Of a stretch of DNA of 64,000 nt, positions 17,238 through 25,165 are shown piece after piece. The first letter of the stretch is position 1; every line of letters starts with the position of its first letter. The DNA comes from Anaerocolumna sp. GTDB taxonomy: Bacteria; Bacillota; Clostridia; Lachnospirales; Lachnospiraceae. The stretch covers positions 1 through 64,000 of the forward strand of contig JARBTX010000006.1 of the NCBI GenBank assembly GCA_029239975.1. The letters run 5' to 3'. The translations under genes were made by a program, and so were the position numbers. The notes beneath the pieces were generated by a model. The model was not told the DNA's origin, did no database searches, and was given only the letters and a program-made list of their open reading frames with translations.

Positions 17238-18277
17238 TGGATCACCTCCAATATAAAAAATTGTTGTCCACCATGATTTCTTAATAACCGTACCTTATCA
17301 CCAACTGAAATAGTTGTTTTTAAATTACCTATTATTAAAGCATCTGGTAACGTTAATTTTTCACTGACTTTGATGCCCTCTGTTGTAACTGTACCAGTTA
17401 CAATGGAGCATAACTTGGCATTATTTAAATAATTCTCTACTATTTTTTTTCTGCCTGCTCGTACTCTCGTATCACCCAAGCATTCTATACTTATTGTTTC
17501 TGCTTCTTTGTTATATAAGGATAGTAAGGTTTCTGCTAGTTGTTTTGCCTGTGATGCATTATAATTTTTATCAATGGTTTCAAAGTATTGTAAAAACCCA
17601 TACGTAGCAATTGAATTATCATCTTTTGAGACTGTTATTTCTACCTGTTTCGTATTTTCGTTATCATTTACCAGCTTAATCATATTGTAGAATTCATCAT
17701 CAATAGACTTATCATATTTGTAGTCATAACATAGACTCTCATCACCTAATATAAGATTCAATTCTAGTTCCTTTAATTCCTTTAAAGTAATACATCCAAA
17801 TTCGTCTCTTAATGCATACCACTTTTTCTTATTCACCATGGTATCACTAATTGCGGTATAGATAATATCTAGCCAGGTTTTATTATCTTGAACACTTGTA
17901 GGTAATATGTATTTCGTATCACTTAAGGTACCTTTATTTAAATGGAAGTAGTTACACATCTTATTCGTTATTGTAGTAACGGTATCATTATCTAAGACTA
18001 ATGTATCTTTTGCTTTACAATAACGTAATTGATCATAAGCTGTTACACTGATCTCTTTCCCTTTGCTTCTGCTTACCTTAAATACAAAACCATAAAAGAT
18101 ATTTGCATTTTTGTATTTAAACCTTATCACGCTGCCATTCGTTATTTCTAATTCTTTATTAATATATGAAAATTCTAGTTTACTACAACCATCATTTAAG
18201 GAATCATGAAAGGATACCTTCGTAACAAGTTGACTAATATCATATATTTTTTTATTTACTTCAACTAAAAATTCCAT
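17234..18277 (-). CDS. XkdQ-like tail hub protein
   Basis: 347 aa. The beta-rich N-terminus (KVSFHDSLNDGCSKLEFSY, VFKVSRSKGKEISVTAYDQL) followed by a gp27/gpD-like hub region is typical of XkdQ/YqbQ. The C-terminus has an OB-like strand set. In contractile tails it forms the central hub below the tube. It lies in the order TMP-LysM-hub-DUF2634-J seen in PBSX, apart from a missing XkdR. Confidence 0.78.
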   Translation of the reverse strand: MEFLVEVNKKIYDISQLVTKVSFHDSLNDGCSKLEFSYINKELEITNGSVIRFKYKNANIFYGFVFKVSRSKGKEISVTAYDQLRYCKAKDTLVLDNDTVTTITNKMCNYFHLNKGTLSDTKYILPTSVQDNKTWLDIIYTAISDTMVNKKKWYALRDEFGCITLKELKELELNLILGDESLCYDYKYDKSIDDEFYNMIKLVNDNENTKQVEITVSKDDNSIATYGFLQYFETIDKNYNASQAKQLAETLLSLYNKEAETISIECLGDTRVRAGRKKIVENYLNNAKLCSIVTGTVTTEGIKVSEKLTLPDALIIGNLKTTISVGDKVRLLRNHGGQQFFILEVIQ

Positions 18278-18957
18278 TATGGTATCACCAACTTCTGACC
18301 TGGATAAATAAGAGAAGGATTCTTTATCTTATCTTTATTTGACGAGACAATTTTAGGATATTTGGATCCATCACCGTAAAATCTTTTTGCCATAGACCAC
18401 AAACTATCACCAACTTGAACAATATAAGTGTTGTTCTTTTTTGGATTCTGTTTACTGCTCTTCGATTTCTTTTTTTTACCTGTTTTTTCGTCCACCTCAT
18501 CCGGTGCTTCTAATGCCCCATACTTTTTATACTCAATTAACTTAAAAGATATATACTTATCTCCTTCTTCTCCAGCTCTTTCTTTAATAGTTAGGTCTTC
18601 AATCAATACTAATGTGTTAATCCCATCAGTATCTATTTTTGTACTTCCTTCATTAACCTTGCCTGCAATAAACCTAACAGGAGTAAGACTTCTTCTCCAT
18701 TCATCGAATTTTTTTATATAAAAGTCAGCGTCTATAAATTCATCAGGACCTTTTACTTCTACATAACTTAAATAAGTATGGGGAAATTCACATTCAAAAC
18801 TATATTCTTTTAAATCCATATGAGTGGGAAATGCAATTGGTCCTAAACTTAAAACTTCATACTTTTCTATAGCTTGAGAGCTTGAAACTTCAATCTCTTC
18901 TGGATTCGTTGGTAGTCGATAAGTTATCTTGTCATAATCAAAAAATACCGCATACAT
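18277..18957 (-). CDS. LysM tail protein (XkdP-like)
   Basis: 226 aa. An N-terminal region shared with XkdP (FDYDKITYRLPTNPEEIEVS) leads through a Lys-rich linker (about 165-178) to one C-terminal LysM domain, YIVQVGDSLWSMAKRFYGDG to the end. The LysM motif probably touches peptidoglycan or caps the tube end. It overlaps both neighbours by 1 bp. Confidence 0.82.
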   Translation of the reverse strand: MYAVFFDYDKITYRLPTNPEEIEVSSSQAIEKYEVLSLGPIAFPTHMDLKEYSFECEFPHTYLSYVEVKGPDEFIDADFYIKKFDEWRRSLTPVRFIAGKVNEGSTKIDTDGINTLVLIEDLTIKERAGEEGDKYISFKLIEYKKYGALEAPDEVDEKTGKKKKSKSSKQNPKKNNTYIVQVGDSLWSMAKRFYGDGSKYPKIVSSNKDKIKNPSLIYPGQKLVIP

Positions 18958-21074
18958 TAATATACCCCCTCACTAGCAATGGCTATTTCTTCTTGTAGAA
19001 TCTTTTTAATACGTCCTGCTACCTTATTGGCATCTGCTGTTTCGCGTACATCACCAAACTTGATTGAAATGTTAGGAGCTAAAGAATGACTTGCTATATT
19101 GGCAACATAATCTCGTTCTGCTATTTCTTTCATGTATTTTAAATCATCGTCTGGCATACTAACATCAACAGAACCATTGGCACCGGTACCTTCAACTGGC
19201 ATTGGATTGCTCTTATCAGTAAGTTCATCTAGCCCTTTTGGTATTTCATTAACAGCATTATTGTCAGTATTTAGGGTTTTTTCAAGGCCATTAAACATAT
19301 CTAATCCTTTATTATTGCCATTATCATATGCTGTATTGTAATCTGTATACCCTTTTGTTTTTACAAATTCCTTAAGTTCTTTGTCATTCTGAAGCGTTGC
19401 TGCCTTCGCTGTTAAATCATTCTTTAAGTCAGTAATTTTACTTGTTATTGTTATATCAACACCAGGTATTTTATTTAATAATTCTTCAATTCCTTTTGCT
19501 ATTCCTTCAATAAATCCTAATACGGTTATCATCAGATTAAAAAATAACAATTGTATAGATGCTATCGGATCATTAAAAACATTGCCAAAGAAGTTAATAA
19601 ATTCAGCTACAAAATTCCAAATCCCAACAAATACATTATAAAAAAAGGCAATAAATACTCCAATTACACCACCAATAAATCCAAATATTTCCTCCCAAGA
19701 CACACCTAATTTCTGGACTACTGACATTACCAATACTATTAGACCAATAATTACTAAAATCGGTAAAGCTTGTATTATAAGTGGTGGTATCATTGCCCAT
19801 AAGTTAGCTATTATTCCCGCAAGTATTACTCCACCAATTATAGCCAGTATTGGTCCTACTGTACTCCATCCATTTATAAGTTTATCAAATAAAAATGTAA
19901 CTACGTTTGCTATAAAACTAAATCCAGTGATTAATCCATCAATGAATTGTTGAAATTCTTTAGTACTTATTAATTCCGTTATTTTTTCCATAATCCCTGA
20001 GAAAGCTTGTAACCCACCATTTTTAATTCTTGACCATATATCAGCAAATGTCATTGGTGCATTTTCAAAAGAACTGTTAATGTCTGAACTCGCTGCAAAC
20101 ATTGCATTTTTAATAACATCTGCAGTAAGACCACCTTCCGCTGCTAATGCCATTAACTCGTCTCCGGATTTATTGGTGTAATTAGAAATTGCTTCTAAAA
20201 TCCCTGGTGCACTTTGAGATAATGCGGTTAGGTCCTCACTTTGAAGTCCACCACTTGTCACAGAATCTGTAAACTGTGACATAGAAGCTGATCTTTCTTC
20301 TTGACTTCCACCACCAGCTACAAAAGATTTTTGGACTAACTCAGTAAAAGTAATTGTTTCATTATTATCTTTAAATAAGTCACCAGTGGATGATTCAAGT
20401 TTTGTAAAAGTTCCTGCCATTTCTTCATATGCCCCACGAGAGCGATTTGCCGCAGCAAATATTCTATCTTGTAACTCAGATTGAGTTTCAAATGAATCAT
20501 TCACTAATCCTAATTTTGTATTTACTCCAGTAAAATTATCAATTAAACTCATCCCTTTTTGAATATTATCAAGGCTAAATATAGAACCAACTAATTCACC
20601 TATACCACTACTTGCCTTTTCACTACTTTCTTTCGATGAATCTAATTTATTATTAAGTTCATCAATTTCATCTCCAACACCTGATAATTTGTCTGCTGCT
20701 TCACCAGAAATTTTACTGGCATCTAACAGCTGATCTGTCATTTTTTGAGTTGAAGTTCCAGCTTCAATCATTTTTTCTGTTACCTTATTTGTGGCATTAC
20801 CGGCCTCTAGCATCTTATCAATCATTTTGTCTGTAGAAAGACCAATTTCACCAAGTTTTTCAGCTACTTCATCTGCTTTAAAGCTCGCTTTTAACATCTT
20901 ATCAACAGCAGTTTCAACAGACTCACTTGCCTCTTTCATATCATCTACAGCAATGCTAGTATACAGACATACATCTACCAATTTATCTACCACTTCATCC
21001 GTTTTTATAACCAGATTATCTAAAGTACTAGAATATAGATTAACCGACATAAAAACTGCATTTATATTTGTCAT
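18957..21074 (-). CDS. Tail tape measure protein
   Basis: 705 aa, the longest gene of the cluster. Residues 25-155 form a repetitive helical segment with many DK(M/L)xxAxxxxxK units, a tape-measure family core with GGLQSEDLTALSQ and SAPGILEAI follows (about 180-340), and hydrophobic helices lie around 380-510. The length would set tail length: about 700 residues implies a tail of roughly 100 nm at 1.5 angstrom per residue. It begins 4 nt past the stop of the frameshifted chaperone extension. Confidence 0.85.
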   Translation of the reverse strand: MTNINAVFMSVNLYSSTLDNLVIKTDEVVDKLVDVCLYTSIAVDDMKEASESVETAVDKMLKASFKADEVAEKLGEIGLSTDKMIDKMLEAGNATNKVTEKMIEAGTSTQKMTDQLLDASKISGEAADKLSGVGDEIDELNNKLDSSKESSEKASSGIGELVGSIFSLDNIQKGMSLIDNFTGVNTKLGLVNDSFETQSELQDRIFAAANRSRGAYEEMAGTFTKLESSTGDLFKDNNETITFTELVQKSFVAGGGSQEERSASMSQFTDSVTSGGLQSEDLTALSQSAPGILEAISNYTNKSGDELMALAAEGGLTADVIKNAMFAASSDINSSFENAPMTFADIWSRIKNGGLQAFSGIMEKITELISTKEFQQFIDGLITGFSFIANVVTFLFDKLINGWSTVGPILAIIGGVILAGIIANLWAMIPPLIIQALPILVIIGLIVLVMSVVQKLGVSWEEIFGFIGGVIGVFIAFFYNVFVGIWNFVAEFINFFGNVFNDPIASIQLLFFNLMITVLGFIEGIAKGIEELLNKIPGVDITITSKITDLKNDLTAKAATLQNDKELKEFVKTKGYTDYNTAYDNGNNKGLDMFNGLEKTLNTDNNAVNEIPKGLDELTDKSNPMPVEGTGANGSVDVSMPDDDLKYMKEIAERDYVANIASHSLAPNISIKFGDVRETADANKVAGRIKKILQEEIAIASEGVY

Positions 21075-21077
21075 TTA

Positions 21078-21661
21078 TCACCTCCTACCTCCTTTCGATT
21101 TTAATTTTTCTGATTGCCTTTTTTCTTCCTCTACTCGAATTGCTATACTCGCATAAATAAAAGCCTTTTCTTGTTGACTCATATTATCAAGAGTAGAAGG
21201 TAGAATATGCAATTTTTGAAGTGCAAAGTGTGCTAGATTAAACTCTGCATCACCCTGCTTTATTCGTTTTTTGCTTCTTCAATGTCCTCATTGATATTGG
21301 TATCAAGACCACTTAACTTTTGTACTGCTTGCGCTAAGGTAGCATATTCACCAATTAAAAGCATATTTTTTAAAGTCTCTGTTTCCCCAAGGCCATATAC
21401 ATCTTGTAATTTAGAGTCAGACAGGTTAGGATATACAACTGCACTTGCAGTTAAAGCTTGAACATATTCGGTACGGTTGAAGGTATCAGCACCTTTTTTA
21501 TCCTTCTTAGTGTATTTTTTAATTAATTGTTCATTTTCTTTTTGTGTAATTGGACGAATAATAAATGGAACCGGTTTTCCATCCTCCATAAAACGGTTTG
21601 AAACAATCACTTCTTTATTCTCAACTTGAATTGGATTTAAAAATGCTTTTAATGTACTCAT
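21078..21661 (-). CDS. Predicted -1 frameshift product of the tail assembly chaperone
   Basis: A canonical slippery heptamer, A AAA AAC, lies in frame at 21272-21266, just before the stop of the 133-aa chaperone (codons GCA AAA AAC). A -1 slip opens a frame of about 62 more codons without a start of its own, including FNLAHFALQKLHI and MSQQEKAFIYAS, and ends at 21078 four nt before the tape measure. The fusion would be about 194 aa, equivalent to gpGT of lambda. Conserved tail-chaperone frameshifting is established for many phages. Confidence 0.8.
21260..21661 (-). CDS. Tail assembly chaperone, unshifted form (XkdN-like)
   Basis: 133 aa. It resembles XkdN/gpG-type chaperones: FIIRPITQKENEQLIKKY near residue 32 and ETLKNMLLIGEYATLAQAV near 95. 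It sits between the tube gene and the tape measure, the expected place. The protein would coat the tape measure before tube assembly. Its last codons carry the slippery heptamer that makes the longer form. Confidence 0.82.
   Translation of the reverse strand: MSTLKAFLNPIQVENKEVIVSNRFMEDGKPVPFIIRPITQKENEQLIKKYTKKDKKGADTFNRTEYVQALTASAVVYPNLSDSKLQDVYGLGETETLKNMLLIGEYATLAQAVQKLSGLDTNINEDIEEAKNE
21266..21272 (-). promoter_or_regulatory. -1 ribosomal frameshift heptamer
   Basis: The minus-strand sequence is A AAA AAC in the correct phase, followed by a GAA codon and a TAA stop. This is the X XXY YYZ pattern used by tail chaperones. Confidence 0.8.
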
Positions 21662-21707
21662 AAATAATCTCCTTTAATTGTAATTTTTGTAATATAAAAC
21701 CAGATTC

Positions 21708-21822
21708 ATAAGACCTGTTATTAGTAAGAAACTTTTTAGTTCAAATCTTTACTATTTAAACCTTATCTAACTCTCTTAAGCAAAAATTTGTTTCAGTACT
21801 TAAAATTAATAGCAGGCCTTAT
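21708..21822. repeat. 16-bp inverted repeat in the tube-chaperone gap
   Basis: ATAAGACCTGTTATTA (21708-21723) and TAATAGCAGGCCTTAT (21807-21822) pair at 15 of 16 positions counting one G-U, across an 83-nt loop. The 200-bp gap has no gene. This may be a partial terminator or a processing site that lowers expression after the abundant tube and sheath genes. Confidence 0.55.
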
Positions 21823-21863
21823 TGTAATCTTTCGATTTCCTAATTTGGGTTACCAAAGAAAGT

Positions 21864-22355
21864 TTATTTTTCGCTAACTAACTTATAATTTGTTGGTAAT
21901 CCAAATGTACTTAAACTAGTTAAATCATCAAATGTGAAATCTGTGTCGATGGTAATTGGGTCATCTGATTGATCATCCAGTGTTGCAAGTGGAATTGTCT
22001 TTAAGATAACGTTGGATAATTCAACTTCTTGTTTCCCAATCGTAGATTGTGGATCTTCATTTTTTACTTTAATTTTAATATTTCCGAATCTACCTTCTTT
22101 CATATATGCAACTGCTAAGTTAAGCATATCAGAATTCATGAAATACATTGTCATACTGCCCGTTCCTTCTGCACCAACAACCTTATGTTGGGTCATTCTA
22201 TGACCAAGCATTCTACGTGTTTGCACTGTTAAGTCTAATTGTGCTTTTAAACTTGAAATTTCAAATAGTTCTCTTGTAATTCCATCAATTGTTATGTACG
22301 CATTTCCTTCTTTTGATGAAATGGTATCTGCTAATCTAATATAATTATCTGACAT
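21864..22355 (-). CDS. Tail tube protein (XkdM-like)
   Basis: 163 aa. It begins MSDNYIRLADTISSKEGNAY and includes LGHRMTQHKVVGAEGTGSM, which matches XkdM-type core tail proteins. Tube monomers stack into the inner channel of a contractile tail. The gene lies 15 bp behind the sheath gene, with ribosome site AAGGAG. Confidence 0.85.
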   Translation of the reverse strand: MSDNYIRLADTISSKEGNAYITIDGITRELFEISSLKAQLDLTVQTRRMLGHRMTQHKVVGAEGTGSMTMYFMNSDMLNLAVAYMKEGRFGNIKIKVKNEDPQSTIGKQEVELSNVILKTIPLATLDDQSDDPITIDTDFTFDDLTSLSTFGLPTNYKLVSEK

Positions 22356-22370
22356 GTTTTTAATCTCCTT

Positions 22371-23414
22371 TTAAGCTAAATTTACTGTAATATACATTTT
22401 TTCTACGCTATCAACTGGTTGAATGAAACAATTAATAATTACAGAATCTGCATCTGTTCCTTGTGATACGGTTACATCAGTTGGATTAAAATTTTTAATT
22501 GCAGATAATCTCTGAAGTTCTTTAAAGTAATCAATGATAGTAGCTCGAAGTAATGATCTACCATCGTCATTGTTATTCATTTTACCTACATAATTTGATT
22601 CAAAAATTTCTGTAATATCATTGTTGATTGCATTTAAAGTTCGAACGACACGGTTCTTTGTGAACGCTTTTCCTTTTTCAGTTGAAATGGTTGTTAATGA
22701 ATTAATATCATATAAAACTGATACATTTTGAGCATTGTCAACTTTAAAAATATATTTTCCTGCTACAACAGCTGCTTCCATTTCCGTTTTTGTCATACGT
22801 GGGATAACATCAATTGCACCTAAATACTTTCTACCAGTATTGGATTGATACATTTTCGCCCCTGCAGTGATTCCTGCTACCCAAGCGGTTGCTTTTGCAG
22901 GTGTTAATTCTGTAGAGTCTGCTAACTTAACACCATGAGTCACATTAATAACTCCCTCATAATCACCTTCATAATTTGCTAATACACATTGAATTCCTTT
23001 CCCTTCTGTATTAACCATACTCTTTATCCATGTAGTAATAGTTGCTTTATTCGCGTCAACGCCTGTCCCATCATATGGATATACTAAAACATCAAACTCA
23101 ACCGTTTTAATTTTATTTAATGCAATTTCAATCACAGAAGCATCATGAGCTGATCCTAAATTGTATAAATGTACCGTTTGTGCTCCTTTTAATATTTCAT
23201 TAGTTAAAAACTTGTCTTCTGTGGTTACCCCTACAGGGTAATTATTCTCTGTCGCATTCATGGTATATATATCACCTGCAACTCCTACACTCATTTCTTG
23301 TAGTAAAACTACCACTCCTCTATCTCCTGGAGTAATTGATATTGGTGCATTTGTTAAGAAGTTAATATACGCACCTGGTAAAATTTTGTTTTGATTTGTC
23401 CATGTACCTGACAT
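22371..23414 (-). CDS. Contractile tail sheath protein (XkdK-like)
   Basis: 347 aa. Landmarks are LPGAYINFLTNAP near the N-terminus, GDRGVVVLLQEM, and the C-terminal NDDGRSLLRATIIDYFKEL. It is the contractile sheath; its presence makes the particle R-type rather than flexible F-type. It has an AAGGAGG ribosome site and is followed closely by the tube gene. Confidence 0.88.
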   Translation of the reverse strand: MSGTWTNQNKILPGAYINFLTNAPISITPGDRGVVVLLQEMSVGVAGDIYTMNATENNYPVGVTTEDKFLTNEILKGAQTVHLYNLGSAHDASVIEIALNKIKTVEFDVLVYPYDGTGVDANKATITTWIKSMVNTEGKGIQCVLANYEGDYEGVINVTHGVKLADSTELTPAKATAWVAGITAGAKMYQSNTGRKYLGAIDVIPRMTKTEMEAAVVAGKYIFKVDNAQNVSVLYDINSLTTISTEKGKAFTKNRVVRTLNAINNDITEIFESNYVGKMNNNDDGRSLLRATIIDYFKELQRLSAIKNFNPTDVTVSQGTDADSVIINCFIQPVDSVEKMYITVNLA

Positions 23415-23426
23415 GTGAATCCTCCT

Positions 23427-23819
23427 TTATAAATTCGTTTTAATTTGCTGCTTTTGCATTTTTGTAAATAACTCTTCATTTTTTGGATTATGTTGAATCT
23501 CAAAGGTGAAATGAAGTAATTTATCAACGATCTCAGTCTTTTTATTCCGAAGCATATACCCATCTTTTAAATCAAATTCTTTGAGTAATATAAGTCCTTT
23601 TTCAAAACAATCATTCATTATTTGTTCCCCCGCATTACTGTAATAAGTAATATCAAAAGATACCGTGATACAATACTTGCTACCTAATAACTTGTTATAA
23701 TTTTGATTCTTAACTTGTATAAAAAACGCTGGTTTTATAAGCTCCACAGGTATCTCATTGTCATATATTGTGATGCTTGGGAAAAGTTCCGTAAGTTTCG
23801 TTACTATTACCTGATACAT
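23427..23819 (-). CDS. Phage tail terminator/neck-type protein (DUF6838-like)
   Basis: 130 aa. MYQVIVTKLTELFPSITIYD and PAFFIQVKNQNYNKLL match small PBSX-type proteins encoded just before the sheath. It may cap the head-proximal end of the tail. It remains although no head genes are present, which fits a cap on a free tail. Confidence 0.62.
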   Translation of the reverse strand: MYQVIVTKLTELFPSITIYDNEIPVELIKPAFFIQVKNQNYNKLLGSKYCITVSFDITYYSNAGEQIMNDCFEKGLILLKEFDLKDGYMLRNKKTEIVDKLLHFTFEIQHNPKNEELFTKMQKQQIKTNL

Positions 23820-23871
23820 ATTCTATTCACCCTCTCCTTTCTTTCTCTAGGCCACAACTACAAAGGTAAAT

Positions 23872-24321
23872 CTAAAATAAATCTTTATAGACTTCCTTTA
23901 ATGACTCTATTTGTTCTTCTATTCCTGTTACAGTGCCATCTGATCTTAACACTAACTTTGATATGTCAAATTTAGTGGTAAGAAGATCTGCATACTTAAC
24001 ATTGACAAGTTTTGCTCTAATAGCAGATTGTATTATAATGTTTTTTAGCTTATCTTCCTGATCTGCTTTTATAACTGCATTTGCTTCTAATAAATCCTTT
24101 ATGATTTTTTCAAGCTCTTGATTTTTTATCTTATTTAAACTCATCTCTGTTATTAAAATGTCTTTTTCAAAAAGAATTTTTTCCAATTCTTTCTTTTGCT
24201 CATTCACCTGATCAAAACGTGACTTAGGAATAAAAGTTTTCATTTCTTCATAATTGATATCAATAATTTTTTGTGCCATTTCTTCTGTAAGGCCTAGATT
24301 CATTAATTGTTCTTTTTTCAT
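23872..24321 (-). CDS. GP20-like phage scaffold protein, first gene of the tail operon
   Basis: 149 aa, nearly all helical, with coiled coil about 25-95 and the GP20-like ending IQSAIRAKLVNVKYADLLTTKFD followed by GTVTGIEEQIESLKE. GP20 proteins are capsid scaffolds normally followed by the major capsid gene, which is missing here. It is either a leftover from a PBSX-like prophage or a protein reused for tail assembly. The ATG chosen follows GAGAGGGA; an earlier in-frame ATG at 24336 has no ribosome site. Confidence 0.7.
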   Translation of the reverse strand: MKKEQLMNLGLTEEMAQKIIDINYEEMKTFIPKSRFDQVNEQKKELEKILFEKDILITEMSLNKIKNQELEKIIKDLLEANAVIKADQEDKLKNIIIQSAIRAKLVNVKYADLLTTKFDISKLVLRSDGTVTGIEEQIESLKEVYKDLF

Positions 24322-24416
24322 ATAAATCCCTCTCATTCAAATACATTATTTTACATGGTTTAGTCCAAGCTATCTGTCTTTCTAGTTAACGTCAAAAATA
24401 CCAAAATGACGATTAC

Positions 24417-24433
24417 CTTACGTGTTACGTAAG
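24417..24433. promoter_or_regulatory. Operator 1 (perfect 17-bp palindrome)
   Basis: CTTACGT-GTT-ACGTAAG has perfect 7-bp arms. It directly abuts the -10 of the proximal tail promoter, so a bound repressor would cover the start site. Two related 17-mers lie at 24608 and 24655. Confidence 0.72.
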
Positions 24434-24463
24434 TTTATACTAAAAAAATTTAATATTCCACAA
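24434..24463 (-). promoter_or_regulatory. Proximal promoter of the tail operon
   Basis: Minus-strand TTGTGG (24463-24458), 18-bp spacer, TATAAA (24439-24434). The transcript would begin within operator 1, about 110 nt before the first gene. Confidence 0.6.
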
Positions 24464-24607
24464 TACATGATTCAGCTAGATACAATTAAGTAATAAATCT
24501 ATCTTTAAAACTTAATATTTGTCGAAGATTAGATGAATGCTCAATAGGATTCTCTTATTATAATCACACAGTATTATGTAATGAAGAAAATAATATTGAT
24601 ACACCAA

Positions 24608-24624
24608 CTTTCGTATTGCGTAAG
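24608..24624. promoter_or_regulatory. Operator 2
   Basis: CTTTCGT-ATT-GCGTAAG matches operator 1 at 14 of 17 positions. It lies just downstream of the -10 of the distal minus-strand promoter. Confidence 0.62.
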
Positions 24625-24627
24625 TAT

Positions 24628-24656
24628 ATAATAACACGAATATGTGTTCGTGTCAA
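24628..24656 (-). promoter_or_regulatory. Distal promoter of the tail operon
   Basis: Minus-strand TTGACA (24656-24651), a 17-bp spacer and TATTAT (24633-24628), a near-consensus SigA promoter pointing at the tail genes. A LexA-type box fills most of the spacer. The leader to the first gene would be about 300 nt. Confidence 0.68.
24637..24650. promoter_or_regulatory. LexA (SOS) box within the distal promoter spacer
   Basis: CGAATATGTGTTCG matches the Gram-positive LexA/DinR consensus CGAACRNRYGTTCG at 13 of 14 positions. It extends to a 7-bp inverted repeat (ACACGAA/TTCGTGT) at 24634-24653. Bound LexA would block RNA polymerase between -35 and -10. Confidence 0.65.
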
Positions 24657-24671
24657 TACGTGTTGCGTAAG
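24655..24671. promoter_or_regulatory. Operator 3
   Basis: AATACGT-GTT-GCGTAAG is the third member of the 17-mer family. It overlaps the first bases of the distal -35 element and lies about 17 bp upstream of the repressor gene's -35. Confidence 0.6.
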
Positions 24672-24687
24672 TTTTTTAATATTTTTA

Positions 24688-24716
24688 TTGCATAGTACGA
24701 AAGGTAGTGATATATT
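24688..24716 (+). promoter_or_regulatory. Promoter of the XRE-ImmA operon
   Basis: TTGCAT (24688-24693), 17-bp spacer, TATATT (24711-24716). It reads away from the tail operon toward the repressor at 24818. Confidence 0.55.
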
Positions 24717-24817
24717 ATATTTATACTATTGTAATATTAATTATAGTCACACTTTATTAGCACTTATTAAATCGTATATCAAATATTTAAATATAATAAG
24801 AAGTAAGGAGCAGTATT

Positions 24818-25141
24818 ATGTCTGTATTAAATGAAAGAATTAAGGAGAGAAGACAATCACTCGATATGACTTTATTGGAAGTGGCAAATCTACTAGGCGT
24901 AAAAGAAGCAACGATGCAAAGATATGAAAGCGGTGAAATAAAAAATATTAAAAATGAAACTGTTGTAAAGCTAGCAGAAATTTACAAATGCTCACCTGCA
25001 TATCTTATGGGCTGGGAAAATACAACCATTCATACCGTTGCGGCCCACAAGGAAGTAAGTGAAAATTGGACCGAAGAAGAACTAACAAAAATACAAGAAT
25101 ACAAACAATTATTACTTGCTGCCAGAAAGAATAGACCATAG
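24818..25141 (+). CDS. XRE-family repressor of the tail locus
   Basis: 107 aa. An N-terminal helix-turn-helix (residues 5-60, LLEVANLLGVKEATMQRYESG) is of the Cro/CI type, followed by PAYLMGW and a short charged tail. It is divergent from the tail operon, with three 17-bp palindromes between them, and is followed 24 bp later by an ImmA-like protease. It most likely keeps the tail genes off. Ribosome site AAGGAG. Confidence 0.85.
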   Translation: MSVLNERIKERRQSLDMTLLEVANLLGVKEATMQRYESGEIKNIKNETVVKLAEIYKCSPAYLMGWENTTIHTVAAHKEVSENWTEEELTKIQEYKQLLLAARKNRP

Positions 25142-25165
25142 TATTTTGTATAAGGGGTAATGTTA

